Assembly: GCA_947568835.1 (NCBI GenBank)
Contig: OX387604.1
Location: 24,643,076 to 24,707,075, forward strand
Direction: 5' to 3'
Origin: Protonemura montana
Lineage: Eukaryota; Arthropoda; Insecta; Plecoptera; Nemouridae
DNA: 64,000 nucleotides
In this document: one piece after another, positions 45,020-56,662 of the stretch
Layout of the letters: every line of letters begins with the position of its first letter
How positions within the stretch are numbered: position 1 is the first letter of the stretch
The notes under the pieces: generated by a model
The model's input: the letters and a program-made list of their open reading frames with translations, nothing else
What the model was told of the DNA's origin: nothing
The model's database searches: none
Position numbers and translations under genes: made by a program

Positions 45020-47650
45020 TATCCCTCGATATATATATGTATGTATATAACAATATATATATATTAACAGATTTATTATCGGATACAGACTTTTGCCCTC
45101 CTCTCGCGTCTTCCAAAGCTGCTGTAAAATAACGGTATAAATAATATAAATACGTGTACATAGTGGTAAATACAGAACCTTTGGTCGATACGGAGGAGAC
45201 AGGGAGACTAGCATAGGCTGCTTCTGTCCGGTTTTTAACTAAGCTTTGGCATACACAGTGATATATCGAATCCAGTTTCACTGCCAAATTGTTTCTTCGT
45301 TTGTTTCGTCACACGATTTTCTACAGAAAGTTATGAAGGACTTTGCACTTTGTTCAAACGTTGGTTGGGAGGGGGCCTAGGATAGATTTATGAATCAACA
45401 TCGATCCAAGTATTTAGCTAAGAAAGGCTGTGTTTTTATTGCAGACTTACAAATGAGATTTGTGAATATTATTATAGTAAAAAGCTTATACTATTACTAC
45501 TTCATATTACTACTACTACTTATAATTAAATTGAAACAAGACATTCAATGCATATTTATGATATTCCTTCAAGTAATAAAAGAGGCAAAGCCAGGAGTGG
45601 TTCTTGCAAAGGATTCGTTTCTAGAGGCTGCACTGAAGGCAGTCGCCAACATCCGAAGGGTGAACAGTCTCCTTGAAGGATGGCGGGTGCCACTTAATCG
45701 GGGCTAAATACTTGATGCGTTGAGAAGCAATCATTGGACCGTGTCTTGTACGACTTGACGGCTAACAATCGATCACTGCCTCCATGTTTACCTGCTTCCC
45801 TGGAACTGCTTCGGCTCATACGATTGCTGCCAGAGGGTATTAAATAAATGATTGGTGCGGTCTTACAGTTAGTGGCATATTGGAATTGCCACCCAGTCTC
45901 AAAGAACAACAAAGTAGTATGACGGATTTTAACTTGATGTGTACTGATTCTTTGAAGATCTTGTCGATATTTTCTATTTATTAAGGTTAGCTGATAAACT
46001 ATACCTTAGTTGGTTGTTAACTTATTCGTTTTTGGGTTGCATGTAATTTTTTAAGAGGACATTTTAGCAAGTGTGAGCCAATGTGGAGTCAGTATAGTAC
46101 GGGCTGGATAGCCCACAGGATGTGAGCTGGCTGTCTTAAGCTGTTCACCGACCTCCCCTAACCAATCGCGATCACTACGATAACAAGAAGCGACAAGACA
46201 GATTCCTTGTTTCATATTTCATTATTGTTTCTTTTATTGTTTCAATTGTAAAAAATTTTGTTTAATTGTCTTGACAAGTGTCAGTTGTTTTTTACTATAA
46301 TTTTCTACCAGGCAATTAAGTACCTTATTATTGGAACACAACCAAGCAGAGATTTTATGTGTTGGTGTTCAAGACTGCATGGGTGATTTTTTTGTCTTCA
46401 ATCAAATGACATACTGCGCGACCTATGCGTTACTTTAGTTAGGAACTGCAATAATTTATGTTCAGTTACGGAGTTAACAGTTGCATCCAAATGCATACAA
46501 ATCGTTTGTTTTATTTCTTATTGTTGCCACAAGTAATTCATTTCTAGCAACACCACTTAGTGATTTTGGATGCAGTTGTTATGAAAAAGATTTCCATTAA
46601 TCTCGTAGAGGCTGGACAAAGAGGTATCCTGTTTCAAATTTGTATGGTAAAAAGAGATCTCAATGCAATTATTATTATTATGATTATTATTATTCATTAT
46701 TATTAATTATTTTCACAATCACTATTATTTTTATTATTAACATTTTTGGGTATTGTAAAAGTATCGCCATGGTCCTTCATGATAATAATATAACCGCGCT
46801 ATAAATATTATACCTGCATTATATTATTATGCCATTGAACTGGACTGGTTGATTCTCAAATTTATTGGGAGGGTTGTATTCCAAAACAAGTAGGCATGCT
46901 TTCATTTGCTACCAGAAAGAAAAAAATCACTACCATACTTATCAACCTGTTCCAATTTACCTTCTACTTAATAGCCACAGTGTGTGACATCTCTTACAAA
47001 ATAGAATTTATTTAAGAAGTCGGCTGTTACATTCCATCACATTTTCTGCACATCTACTTTACAATGATGTTATTATTGTCCCGATTTGATTTGGAATACC
47101 ATCTTCTCTGCCAATGTTTTATTATTTTGTTTTCAAATTTTTTTACCACTAATTACTAGAAACATCATTTCAAATACAATTTCCATGCTAAATACGGTAA
47201 CTGGGAAAAGATTATTCGAAGCAAGCGCTCAATGGCTCAATGTACAGCTGTAAATGTGTTGACCAAACATTAACTAAAGCAACATCCCAGCTTTAGTTTA
47301 ATTTGTACATAATTACTTTAGAAAGCTATAATTTCTTGTTTGGATGACTATGTTATCCAATTTTTTAACTAGGGAAAAAGTTCTGAGACGTGAAATAAAA
47401 TAAAAATTGATTTTGACACACTCTTGAAGCTGTCGAGTTGTTTCCCATTGCAAATTTTGGATTTCATCGTATTTTGCATTATTAATAGCATCTAGTTTGC
47501 TTATTGTGAACGCCCAAGTGAAAAATGTTTTCCATCTTCTACACACCACAGCAAGGTTGGCTTCGTCTACGCGGCTGACGCTTAAAATTACAATGCTGCC
47601 ACCCTACATGAAAAATGAGCTAGCCAGCGATATGTGCCAACTTTTGAATA
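45020..47650. other. Intergenic between CBP and the phosphotransferase, no gene seen
   Basis: Contains an AT dinucleotide-rich patch near 45028-45065, a (TTA)n-type tract at about 46671-46740, and otherwise AT-rich DNA. Open frames at 45390-45707 and 47313-47549 show no family resemblance or splice context that I can support. Confidence 0.5.
46671..46740. repeat. Imperfect (TTA)n microsatellite
   Basis: A degenerate run of TTA/ATT trinucleotides in intergenic DNA. Confidence 0.8.
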
Positions 47651-47831
47651 ATAAAAACTGAAATGTGGATTGTGTACATTGAGCAAGGAAGAATGAACGA
47701 GCGAGACCGCCTCGGTAGTCAGTGAGTGTTCGTGAATGATGACCGTTTTACCGTGATAAGTAATGCGTGTGACTTTAATAGAGTGACCTTTTTCCTATTT
47801 TGTGGAACATTGGTGCTTCGAGCCCTTAACA

Positions 47832-50800
47832 ATGTTATTCTCTAAAGAGAAACTGTTATCTTCCGGGCAGTTAAAACGACTGAGTGAACATAAATACAAT
47901 TGTACAAGTGTTAGCCTTCTTGACCCATTATTGCAGCCTTGGTGGAATTGGTTGGTCAGCAAAGTACCACTTTGGCTTGCACCAAATTTAATAACTGTCT
48001 CAGGACTTTTCGTCAACGTTTTGACTACACTTATTCTTGTTTGGTACAGCCCAGATGCAAAGCACGAAGTAAGTGGCCCTTCATTATATTTAATATCTTG
48101 GCCTAGGGCCAGTGCCAATTGTGCCATCGTATGAGACCCATTGTAATTTAAATATTATTCAGTACTTAGGTACTAACTTACGTACTTCTTAAGCCAAATT
48201 AGAGTAATTTTTATAATTTTCTTTTCAATTCTAATGGTTTGTCTGCTAAGTTGTCAAGTTATTTTTTTACCCACATCTGAGCCTTACAACACACTATTAT
48301 ATGTTAGTCACCAAATAAAATACAAATAATTTAAACATGATTAACATAATTACAATGCATCACATGTAGTTTGATCGTTCTCTAAAGAAAATCCTTTACC
48401 TGTTATCCGCAGATTATAACCTTAGTTGGAGGGTAACCTGTTGGTAGGCAACCTATTTTACTGCTTTGATACTAGAGGATTGTCTCCATCATTGCCGTAA
48501 TCAGATAAATAAGATGAAATAACTCTCTATTTGCACTTTGCAGGCACCTCGGTGGGCATGCTTTGTCTGTGCCTTGGGCCTTTTCTTGTACCAAAGTCTT
48601 GATGCTATTGATGGCAAGCAAGCCAGAAGGACAAGTACATCTTCACCGCTTGGCGAGTTATTTGACCATGGCTGTGATTCGATATCTACAGGTATTTTCT
48701 GAGACGAGTTTTGCTGTGGTGTTTTAATTTTAATTTACCAGATACATTAATGCCAGTGCAAGTGATGCCAATGCTACTAGAAGTACGCAAGTACACAGAA
48801 ATCAGCGACTATGTCGATCTGTTGACCTCCTCTGGTCCATGAAACCAAGAAGAAATATTCATAAGACAGTGCTTGGAATCAAATGATATTGCATACAAAT
48901 CTCTCTGATACTAAGAAGTGACATTCTGTCAGAAATTGGCATTACTACCCCTTCTGAACTAGATCACATAGTTTAATTTAAAGTGCCATAATTTCAGTCA
49001 GTAGAGAAATAACCTGTATTTTATGAGTATTTCTTTGAACTTATGTCGAAATTTCACTAATTTTTTCCAGTGTTTGTGGCATTGTCAGCTTGTATTGCAG
49101 TCCAGCTAGGATATTACCCATCGTGGATGTTCTTCCAATGCTTTTGTGCTATGACACTTTTTTACTGTGCTCATTGGCAAACATATGTATCAGGTTAGTG
49201 ATTTACACTTAATCATCTTCTTATTTATGTTTCTCATCATTTTTCATGCTTACATGCATGTCATTTTTTCTCACAAATAATTTGCTCTATCTAGATTTCC
49301 ATTTCTCACTCAAAGTACGTTATTACTAAACCTAAGAAAAACACCCTCAGAGGACACTGTATTTTCCATTGTGCTCATTTTTTAATACTGGTGATTGAAA
49401 CACTAGCCATGTAAAGTACCTACTGGAAAAATAGCCAATTAACTAAAAAATAAATATTTTGGGAGGTACCAAGTACTTTCTAAGTTGTCAAGTTTTTTGC
49501 AATATTTGAATAATTAATACATCTGCCTGCCAATCACTCTTGGTTTATTCAGAGCACGGCACTACCACATTCTATTTATAGTCCTTTGAGCAATGTTTGT
49601 ATAATTATAGATTTTGGTGTTTTGTTATTTTTTTCACTCGGTTATCAAGCATTGCCTTTGCGTCATTTGCAAAAGACTGTCATATTGAGGTACACCTGCA
49701 GAGTCGGAAATTGGCAGCTTAATTCGTTGCCATCTTAACTCTGAGGTTCAATTGAAAATAGCAATGGAATAAAATCCCAAGTTCAAACCCTCTCATCCCA
49801 TTAAGAGATTGGTATATCTCTACTGCCAAGTTACTTTTGATTTTTGGAGTCAGGAATGTTGGTATGTTTGGCATCAATATTTCTATTATACTGCTACGCA
49901 GCAAATAAATTTCATGCTGCAGCCTCTACTAAAAAGGGCAGGCACTAGGTGACACCTGTAAATTTCAAAGTGAAAATCATCACAAATTGTCTTTGAGTCT
50001 CTTATCAATTTCTATTCAGTGCAAGTAGAGTTGCAAAAAGCTGCAAGAATTTTCTTTTTGGGTAAATTCTAGAGCATGAGTATTTCCTCAAATTCAATTT
50101 CTTCTTGATTCAGGTATAGATTTCACTTTAAGAAACTTCCGTTCCGTATGTTTGTAAAAGAGTATAAGTGTAACAGGGTTGTAAGAAATTGGGTGTTTTC
50201 AACACAACCCTCCGAGGCTAATTAGGTTTCAGCGTTTTTTTGGGGGATTTCATCGCATTTTTTAGTGTGCGTCATGGTTTTTACACCATTAGATTTTCCC
50301 CTATGCTGCCTGCTGCTCGACCTCACCCGAAGAAACATTGCAATGCAAGACCACTATAATACATTTGATGCCAAGAGTCGTTAGTTAGTCGAAAATGAAT
50401 CAGTCGATTTAACACATTTTTTAACGGCAAAAATGCTAGTCGCCACTTACCAGCAAGTAGAGCCTTCTTTGAGAGTCTTGCATTTATATGTTTAAATGTG
50501 TTTCAGGCTGGTTTTTACCATCACAAATTTAATCGCCACTGCTTTTTATATATTCATTAATGTTTTCAGCTGTCATTTTTTTGTGGAGGTTTGTTCATCA
50601 AACGCAACCCCCACATCGCGATACATATCAATACTACTTGTTCCAAACCCAGAAACGAAACGCTTTTAACAACTATCGGTTTTAGTCCTGCCTAAGCATT
50701 GAGATTTTTACAGTTTTCTAAGCTTATTTCCGACCCTGCAAGTGTACATAAATAATATTGGGTGTAACTGAACTCAAGAATTCAATTTTATCTTTTGTAT

Positions 50801-53800
50801 CTACAGGAACTCTGCGTTTTGGTAGAATTGATGTGACAGAAGCGCAAATAACTATTATCTCGATTCACATGATATCTGCTATTTTTGGCCCTAAAGTGTG
50901 GATGACAAAGGTAAAAGATTCATCATAACCAATTTTTCTCTGTTTGCTATTTCATGCCAATTGCTGGTATTACTCACACACTGAGTTTACTAACAAGTTT
51001 TTATGAAGCGTACCATAATTTGAGGTCGTAGGTATTTTGCCTAAACTGTTTTGGCAAAGCCAGTCTAGTTAACTCTGCCCCACCTAATGTCAGTAATGCA
51101 TGGTTGTGCCATAGAGAAAAGAATGGGTGTTGTTCCTCAGAGGAAATCTTCCTCCAAGGTGGTCTAAAAAAGTCTTCTTCAAGAGCTACCATTTAGTAGT
51201 TTTAGTAACACCGACATATCAGTGGCATATTGGTAGCTTAGCAGCCAGTTAGGCTTGTTAAGAAATCTATTCTGGCATTACTGAAAAATCATATATTCAT
51301 GTCCAATGCTGACCTAAGATAGACTGTAACCAATTGCAGTGTAGGTCTAAAATTGCTTTCCTCGGCCAAACTGTTCAGGTCGGTCTTATATTTCTAATCA
51401 ATCTGATTGAGCAATTTTTAAAAAAATCTATTACTAAGTATGTTTTATAATGGCATATGTGCTTTCTATTTCAGATCCCATACCTAAATTTCCCGATGGT
51501 TTATTCAATAGGAATATTTACCATTGTTATCGCCATTATTAGTACCATTCAGAACTCAATAGTCATTTTCACTGGTGGGGTGGGTAAAAATGGCTCATCC
51601 ATTGCTGTAAGTGACAATGGGTGCACAAAAAAATTATTATTTTCATTTTTTAGACACACTAACAGACACAACACACATTGAGTAGCATATAAGAGTATTT
51701 ATTCTTAGAAATTGTATGTTTATCGTAATTAGCCTAGTAATCGGTAATAAAACTATAGTGAATGTTCAATATGAATGTTTTTTAACCAGGCATTATGTGA
51801 ATGTTAGTTATGGGGAAACCATTCCATATTTCTGTTGTTATCTTCTTCAGAATGTGGTGCTTTGTTCAGACTGAGATTTTATTTAATGGCATTGTCGAAT
51901 GGTGTATTCATATATCTTTAGTGTAATTGGAATAGAACCATCATTCATGTTGAACCATCATTTCATCAACATTCAACAATCATTCATCCTTAATCACAGC
52001 CATCAAACCCGCAATGTTTATACAGACAATGCAAGAAGCATTGACTGGATATGGTCAGCTATTATTAGAGTTCTTAATTTGCCGAGTGATAAAGAATCGT
52101 GGCTCTCACTTAAGAAACCAGGAGAGGCGCTATGGCTTCCTGGAAACGGGCCATCCTCTCCTGACAACATTTGGCATGTCACAGCCCAGAGCTGCCCGTC
52201 TCAGCAACTGAGTCCCAGCAACGTCCATCCAATTACCACCATGTTGTTGTCTTGACCCTAGATACCATGGACTGATGGCAACTTATCACTTCTTGTATGT
52301 GCAGCCTTTTTTCTTGGCTATGCCCAAGTCTTAACTTCTTTTATCCTCGCGTTTCAAACCGGGGGGATCGGGAAGAACGGTTCAACGGTCGCTGTAAGTT
52401 TGCCTTCTCCTAATCCTGGTCTCTCGGATCTCTTCACATTTTCTGGACGTGCCGGTTGCGTCTTTGGTCGCGCTAAGTTGTTTCTTGTACTATCAAGAAA
52501 CGCCAAACGCTCGTGTCTTTTTCCTTGATACCTTTCATAGAGAGTGCTAACGGTGCCATTTCTTAAATTTCAAATAATACTGTGTTTCTTTTTGTGTTGA
52601 TGATTAATTATGTTTGCTTGGCAAACTTGTATCGTGTTGTCCTTGTCCCAGTGCTATTTTCTGGTTTTGTGACTGCAATAATGCCTTTTGGTTTCACTTT
52701 GAGCATCTTTTTAAGTGTGGGAAACGCGACAAAGTTCGTGGCTCAATTCGGCAAGTTGGTTTAACTAGATGGTGCTTGGCACGGGTGTAGCTGTGGTCTC
52801 TGTGCTCTTGCTTCTGACCATTCCTTTTACCTTTGCTTGACCTGGTTAACAAACAGTTATAACTATCTTTGCTGTTCTTTGGTGCTTTGATTGGTGTATG
52901 CCTTCCTTCCTCGTTTACCTTTCTTGTCAAACCCTTGCAATTCCAGGGAACAGTAAGACTGTAACACGCAATTTCTCTTGTTCTTTAAGTTTGGTTGCAT
53001 GGTATTAAATACTACACACACACACACACTTTTTGCATTTTAGTAGTAAAGTGTCTATTTTGAATTATTGATTTGAATACTGAATTATTATCACCTTAAG
53101 CTTAGTCCATTCTTAATATTATAAAGTGAATTTAAATAGCTCTATATTTGTGTGTAAATTTGGATGGATGAGCAGTAACCGAGATTTCTTTGCGTGCTAG
53201 GGAACCAGCGTGCTGTCGCCAGTAATTCCGTTGGGATTTGTTGTCGTACCTGCATTTATAATATACTGCAAGAGTATTGAGCAAGTTTATGAGAAACATC
53301 CCGCCTTGTACATTTTGGCGTTCGGGATGGTGATGGCCAAAGTCACGAATCGGCTGGTGGTGAGAAATATCTTACCGTAAATTACTACATTTTGTATTGT
53401 TGTTTGCTTGTGACTCTTCATCCTTATATTTTGCAATGGTTTTCAGGTTGCCCACATGACCAAGAATGAAATGCAGTATCTCGACACTACGCTATTCGGA
53501 CCTGCCATGTTATTTTTAAATCAATACTTCAACTTTTTTCTGCCAGAGTATTTTGTTCTCTGGGTTTGCCTGGTAAGCATACTTTTTTGTAGACAGTTTG
53601 CACTTCCTTCCTATTGTTCAGCACTAGTGTTTTTTTTTTGAATCCTGTAAATTTTCAAAGATACAGCCTTGAGAGCATGGGACTTTGCCATGAATAAACT
53701 AGAACAAGGGGTTGAAAGCCATTGATCATCTAACTGGCTAAACACTTTTTACAAGTGTACGACATTAATATTTTATTTGCTTGCCTTTCAATCACCTAGT

Positions 53801-55976
53801 ATAACTAAATTTTCCACTTTTTGAAATTATAACTGTATAGTGTACTTGATGTTTTTATTTCATTTTTGTGATTTGTTTCTTTAGGTCTGGGTGACCATCG
53901 ATTTGATACGTTATTCATGTCAAGTTTGCATTGAGATTTGCGACCACCTCAAGATACGGCTGTTTCACATCCCTGTTGCAGGGAATGTTGACAAGCATGG
54001 TATGATTAGCCATAGAAACTCCCAGCATAAATTTAGACAAGCTTCTAAAAGTAAACTGCTGCATTAATCTAGAGCAATTACCATCCAACTTGGTGCTGGC
54101 TAGCCATTTTGCTAGTAATTTGTTTTGATACAAACTTTTTAAGTCTAGGGGTGATACCAGCCTATAGTGCACAGTTTCGATAAATTATATTGAATCATGT
54201 TTGGCTAAGTTCACTCTGCATTTGAGTGCTTCTTTCCCTGTTTGGTTAAATGGAATCTGTGACAGAATGTAGCAATAAGTGTGTTACTCTTGGAATCAGC
54301 CCTAGTCACGGTGTATTGATTATTCTTTCCCTGGGAGTTCAGTTTAAATCCAGACAGCATGAATTAGAATAATGTCACCTTTTCTACCAGGTAAATAATC
54401 GGAGGTGGTACCACTCGCAATGGGTGAAAACCTTTCGTTGTGCTTGTATTCCAATTTCTATGAAATAGGTATACTCTACTTTAAGGGAATATATATTCTT
54501 AATTGCTTTTTGCTTTGTTGTACCTATTTGTTAATTAACATAATGGAGGCATTTTGTTTAGTTTATAACAAAATTACTCTATCCTGTTGAGAATTCCGCA
54601 AGGAAATAAACTTCTGCCAATTTAGGGTAATGTGTTGGAATGCTTTTTGAGCAGTGTTGATTAAATTAATTAAATAGTTTATTGATTTAACCTGAAATCT
54701 ACTTAAGTGTGGTTTACAGTTCTCCAAAATGTAAGGCTACGGTATCAAGTTACCTTAGTAGCTAGTCAATCTCACTTTTCCATTTTCTTTGCATGTTTTC
54801 ATACAACTTCTAGTTGCCTCTTGTGGCACTATGTATATGGGTTTCGATAGTGGTCTGGCAAAAATATCAGGTGGCAGTTATTGTGTGGTGTGTGGGAACG
54901 AATATTTGTTTGAACTCTTTATGTACGAGTCCGTACCCTTTGCTGGTATAAACATGATGGTTTCCTTCATAATAATGTGTTGGCTCTCTAACACTACATT
55001 CTTATTATTTTATTACTAAAGGAGTATGATGATCATTGTCAATAGCGCTGGTGTAGAGTGGAATCGACACCGGTTACCATAGCTTGGAAATACTTTTTTT
55101 TTGTGGTCAGGATGTAACTGAAATCCCGAAATTTTCTCGTGTGCTCTATGTTTGCTCTGTTCCTTTACACCAAACATTTTATGCAGATGTTGGCACTGCC
55201 ATAGTGAGAAGTACATGAAATCCTCAAGAAAAAATGTAGAAAAGTGTGAAAAGAACTGGAATTGTTCATATTGGAAGTATAAAATGCATATCTGTATTTA
55301 TTTTAATGCTAGCTGGCGTATTTGTTAATCCTTTCTAAATTTACTTCTATTTAGTTAAATAATATATTGCTGGTGAAAAATGTAACAACCCATCCCCCAT
55401 GTTCTGCCGTGTGTGAGCAAGAAATCTTTTTTGTAGACACACTTCAGCACGACGGTGATGGTAGCGTTGTTTAAAAACAGCCTTGGCATGCTCTGACTCA
55501 CTAAATGTACACTGCCAAAAACAGAAATTTTGAAATCTCCAAATAATTGAGTGAAAACTGCTTCTGCTGAACCTGGGAACTAAAATCTTGTGCAATTGTT
55601 CTGTTTTGTTAATTATTTTTTATTTACCTACATAGTTTATATGATTTTCTGTTTATCTAATGGTGGGATGTATAATAAATTCTATGAATAATATTGTTGG
55701 ACTTGGAAATCATTTTCTTCCTAAGAAGCTGATTTTTTGTCGTGAAATGGTCACGGAGCTAGTGCCTTCCTACGCTAAATGGTGATTCCGCTCTTTGTTC
55801 CATACCGCCTTATTTTGTCAATGCAATGCATACAGCACGAGCTAAAGTTGCTTTCATGTTTCACTCACGCAGCTGTTGTACGACGAGAACTACGCAGTGA
55901 TGTTGCTAATCGTCTGCTGCGGTCAAATGAAGCACGTTTACAACCACCGATCATGAGTGCTAAAAATAAATTCTAG
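47832..55976 (+). CDS. Choline/ethanolamine phosphotransferase (CEPT1-like, Drosophila bbc family)
   Basis: Exons: 47832-48068, 48544-48691, 49071-49193, 50807-50910, then either 51475-51606 or 52262-52393, then 53201-53359, 53447-53572, 53885-53999, 55873-55976. Phases agree; 415 residues with either alternative exon. The enzyme transfers phosphocholine or phosphoethanolamine from the CDP-alcohol to diacylglycerol, the last step of the Kennedy pathway, in ER/Golgi membranes. The CDP-alcohol phosphotransferase signature DG-x2-AR-x8-G-x3-D-x3-D is complete (DGKQAR ... GELFDHGCD, exon 2). Multiple hydrophobic segments follow, with conserved blocks [31 protein letters not shown] and [13 protein letters not shown]. 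The length is typical of the family. The start is the first ATG in frame; upstream in-frame codons lack ATG. The last exon is supported by phase and frame only. I cannot tell choline from ethanolamine preference. Confidence 0.93.
51475..51606 (+). other. Alternative exon 5a of the phosphotransferase
   Basis: 132 bases, 44 codons, phase 0 at both ends, acceptor TTTCAG and donor GTAAGT. It encodes [10 protein letters not shown] at the start and [13 protein letters not shown] at the end. It is homologous to 52262-52393 at both ends, with a diverged hydrophobic middle. Confidence 0.9.
52262..52393 (+). other. Alternative exon 5b of the phosphotransferase
   Basis: Exactly 132 bases, 44 codons, phase 0 at both ends, acceptor CCCTAG and donor GTAAGT. 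It encodes [11 protein letters not shown] at the start and [13 protein letters not shown] at the end, paralogous to exon 5a. Including both exons would place two GKNGS blocks in tandem, which the family does not have, so mutual exclusion is inferred. Confidence 0.88.
53012..53029. repeat. (CA)n microsatellite
   Basis: About eight CA repeats in the intron after alternative exon 5b. Confidence 0.85.
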
Positions 55977-56274
55977 AACAATTTGGTCAGAAGTTATCCT
56001 CAAGTTTGTGTAGGTTTGGTACCTAATTTTCCTGCATTCTATTTGTGCATCTACCTTAACATTTGCAACTTATTTTTGAAATAGCTGAAGAAGGTTAGAT
56101 AAGGGTTTCATCAGCCTCAAGCCATTTCAAATTTGTATCATACTGAGTGAGTTAATGCCTTGCTTAGCCTGAATAAAGTCAATTGTACAATTTTTTTTTT
56201 ATTGTTATGTTGTTCCAAAATATTTTTGTTTGATATGTGGATGTATACAGCTGGTTTTTATTTTATATGTGCTC

Positions 56275-56280
56275 AATAAA
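56275..56280 (+). terminator. Candidate poly(A) signal, phosphotransferase gene
   Basis: AATAAA about 300 bases after the stop codon at 55976. Another AATAAA at about 55674 lies before the last exon and could serve a shorter transcript. Confidence 0.45.
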
Positions 56281-56559
56281 CGATACATTATTGACCAGAA
56301 AATCCAAGCCCTAATTTCACAACTGTAACCTGACGCCTCTACTTGTGGGGCTGGTGGGAGGTAGGTGGTCCTATAGGGTTGTAAAGCTGTGCGCGTCGCC
56401 TACCCTTGTGGACAAAGGGCAATGACGTAAATCTATGTCAGTTATTGGGGCCATAACGACATATTGAGGGTAGTCCTTCCAGTGCGCAGGCTTTGTGAGG
56501 GCCGCCCCTCTCTTCCCCGCCTACAAGACTCCGATTGACTAGTTTTTGCTAGCACTCTG

Positions 56560-56662
56560 CAGTTATCATTCACCAGTACGTCGGTGCCAGTGCTCACAAG
56601 TCAGTACTCGGTAGTAGGTAGTAGTGCTCGACTGCTTCTCCGGCGTGTTACTAGAGAAAATT
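56560..56662 (+). promoter_or_regulatory. Candidate promoter and 5'-UTR exon of MADD/Rab3-GEF
   Basis: A GC-richer patch with an initiator-like TCAGTA at about 56602 is followed by a consensus donor GTGAGT at 56663. The first coding exon of MADD begins at an acceptor (59080-59081) seven bases before its ATG, so an upstream non-coding exon is required. This is the best-looking candidate in the preceding 2.5 kb, but it is inferred. Confidence 0.35.

Noticed and set aside
45390-45707. Plus-strand 105-codon frame downstream of CBP
   Set aside because: The first half is AT-rich low complexity. It is probably CBP 3' UTR or intergenic.
47802-47831. N-terminal extension of the phosphotransferase
   Set aside because: The upstream in-frame codon is GTG, not ATG. 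The first ATG at 47832 is the likely start.
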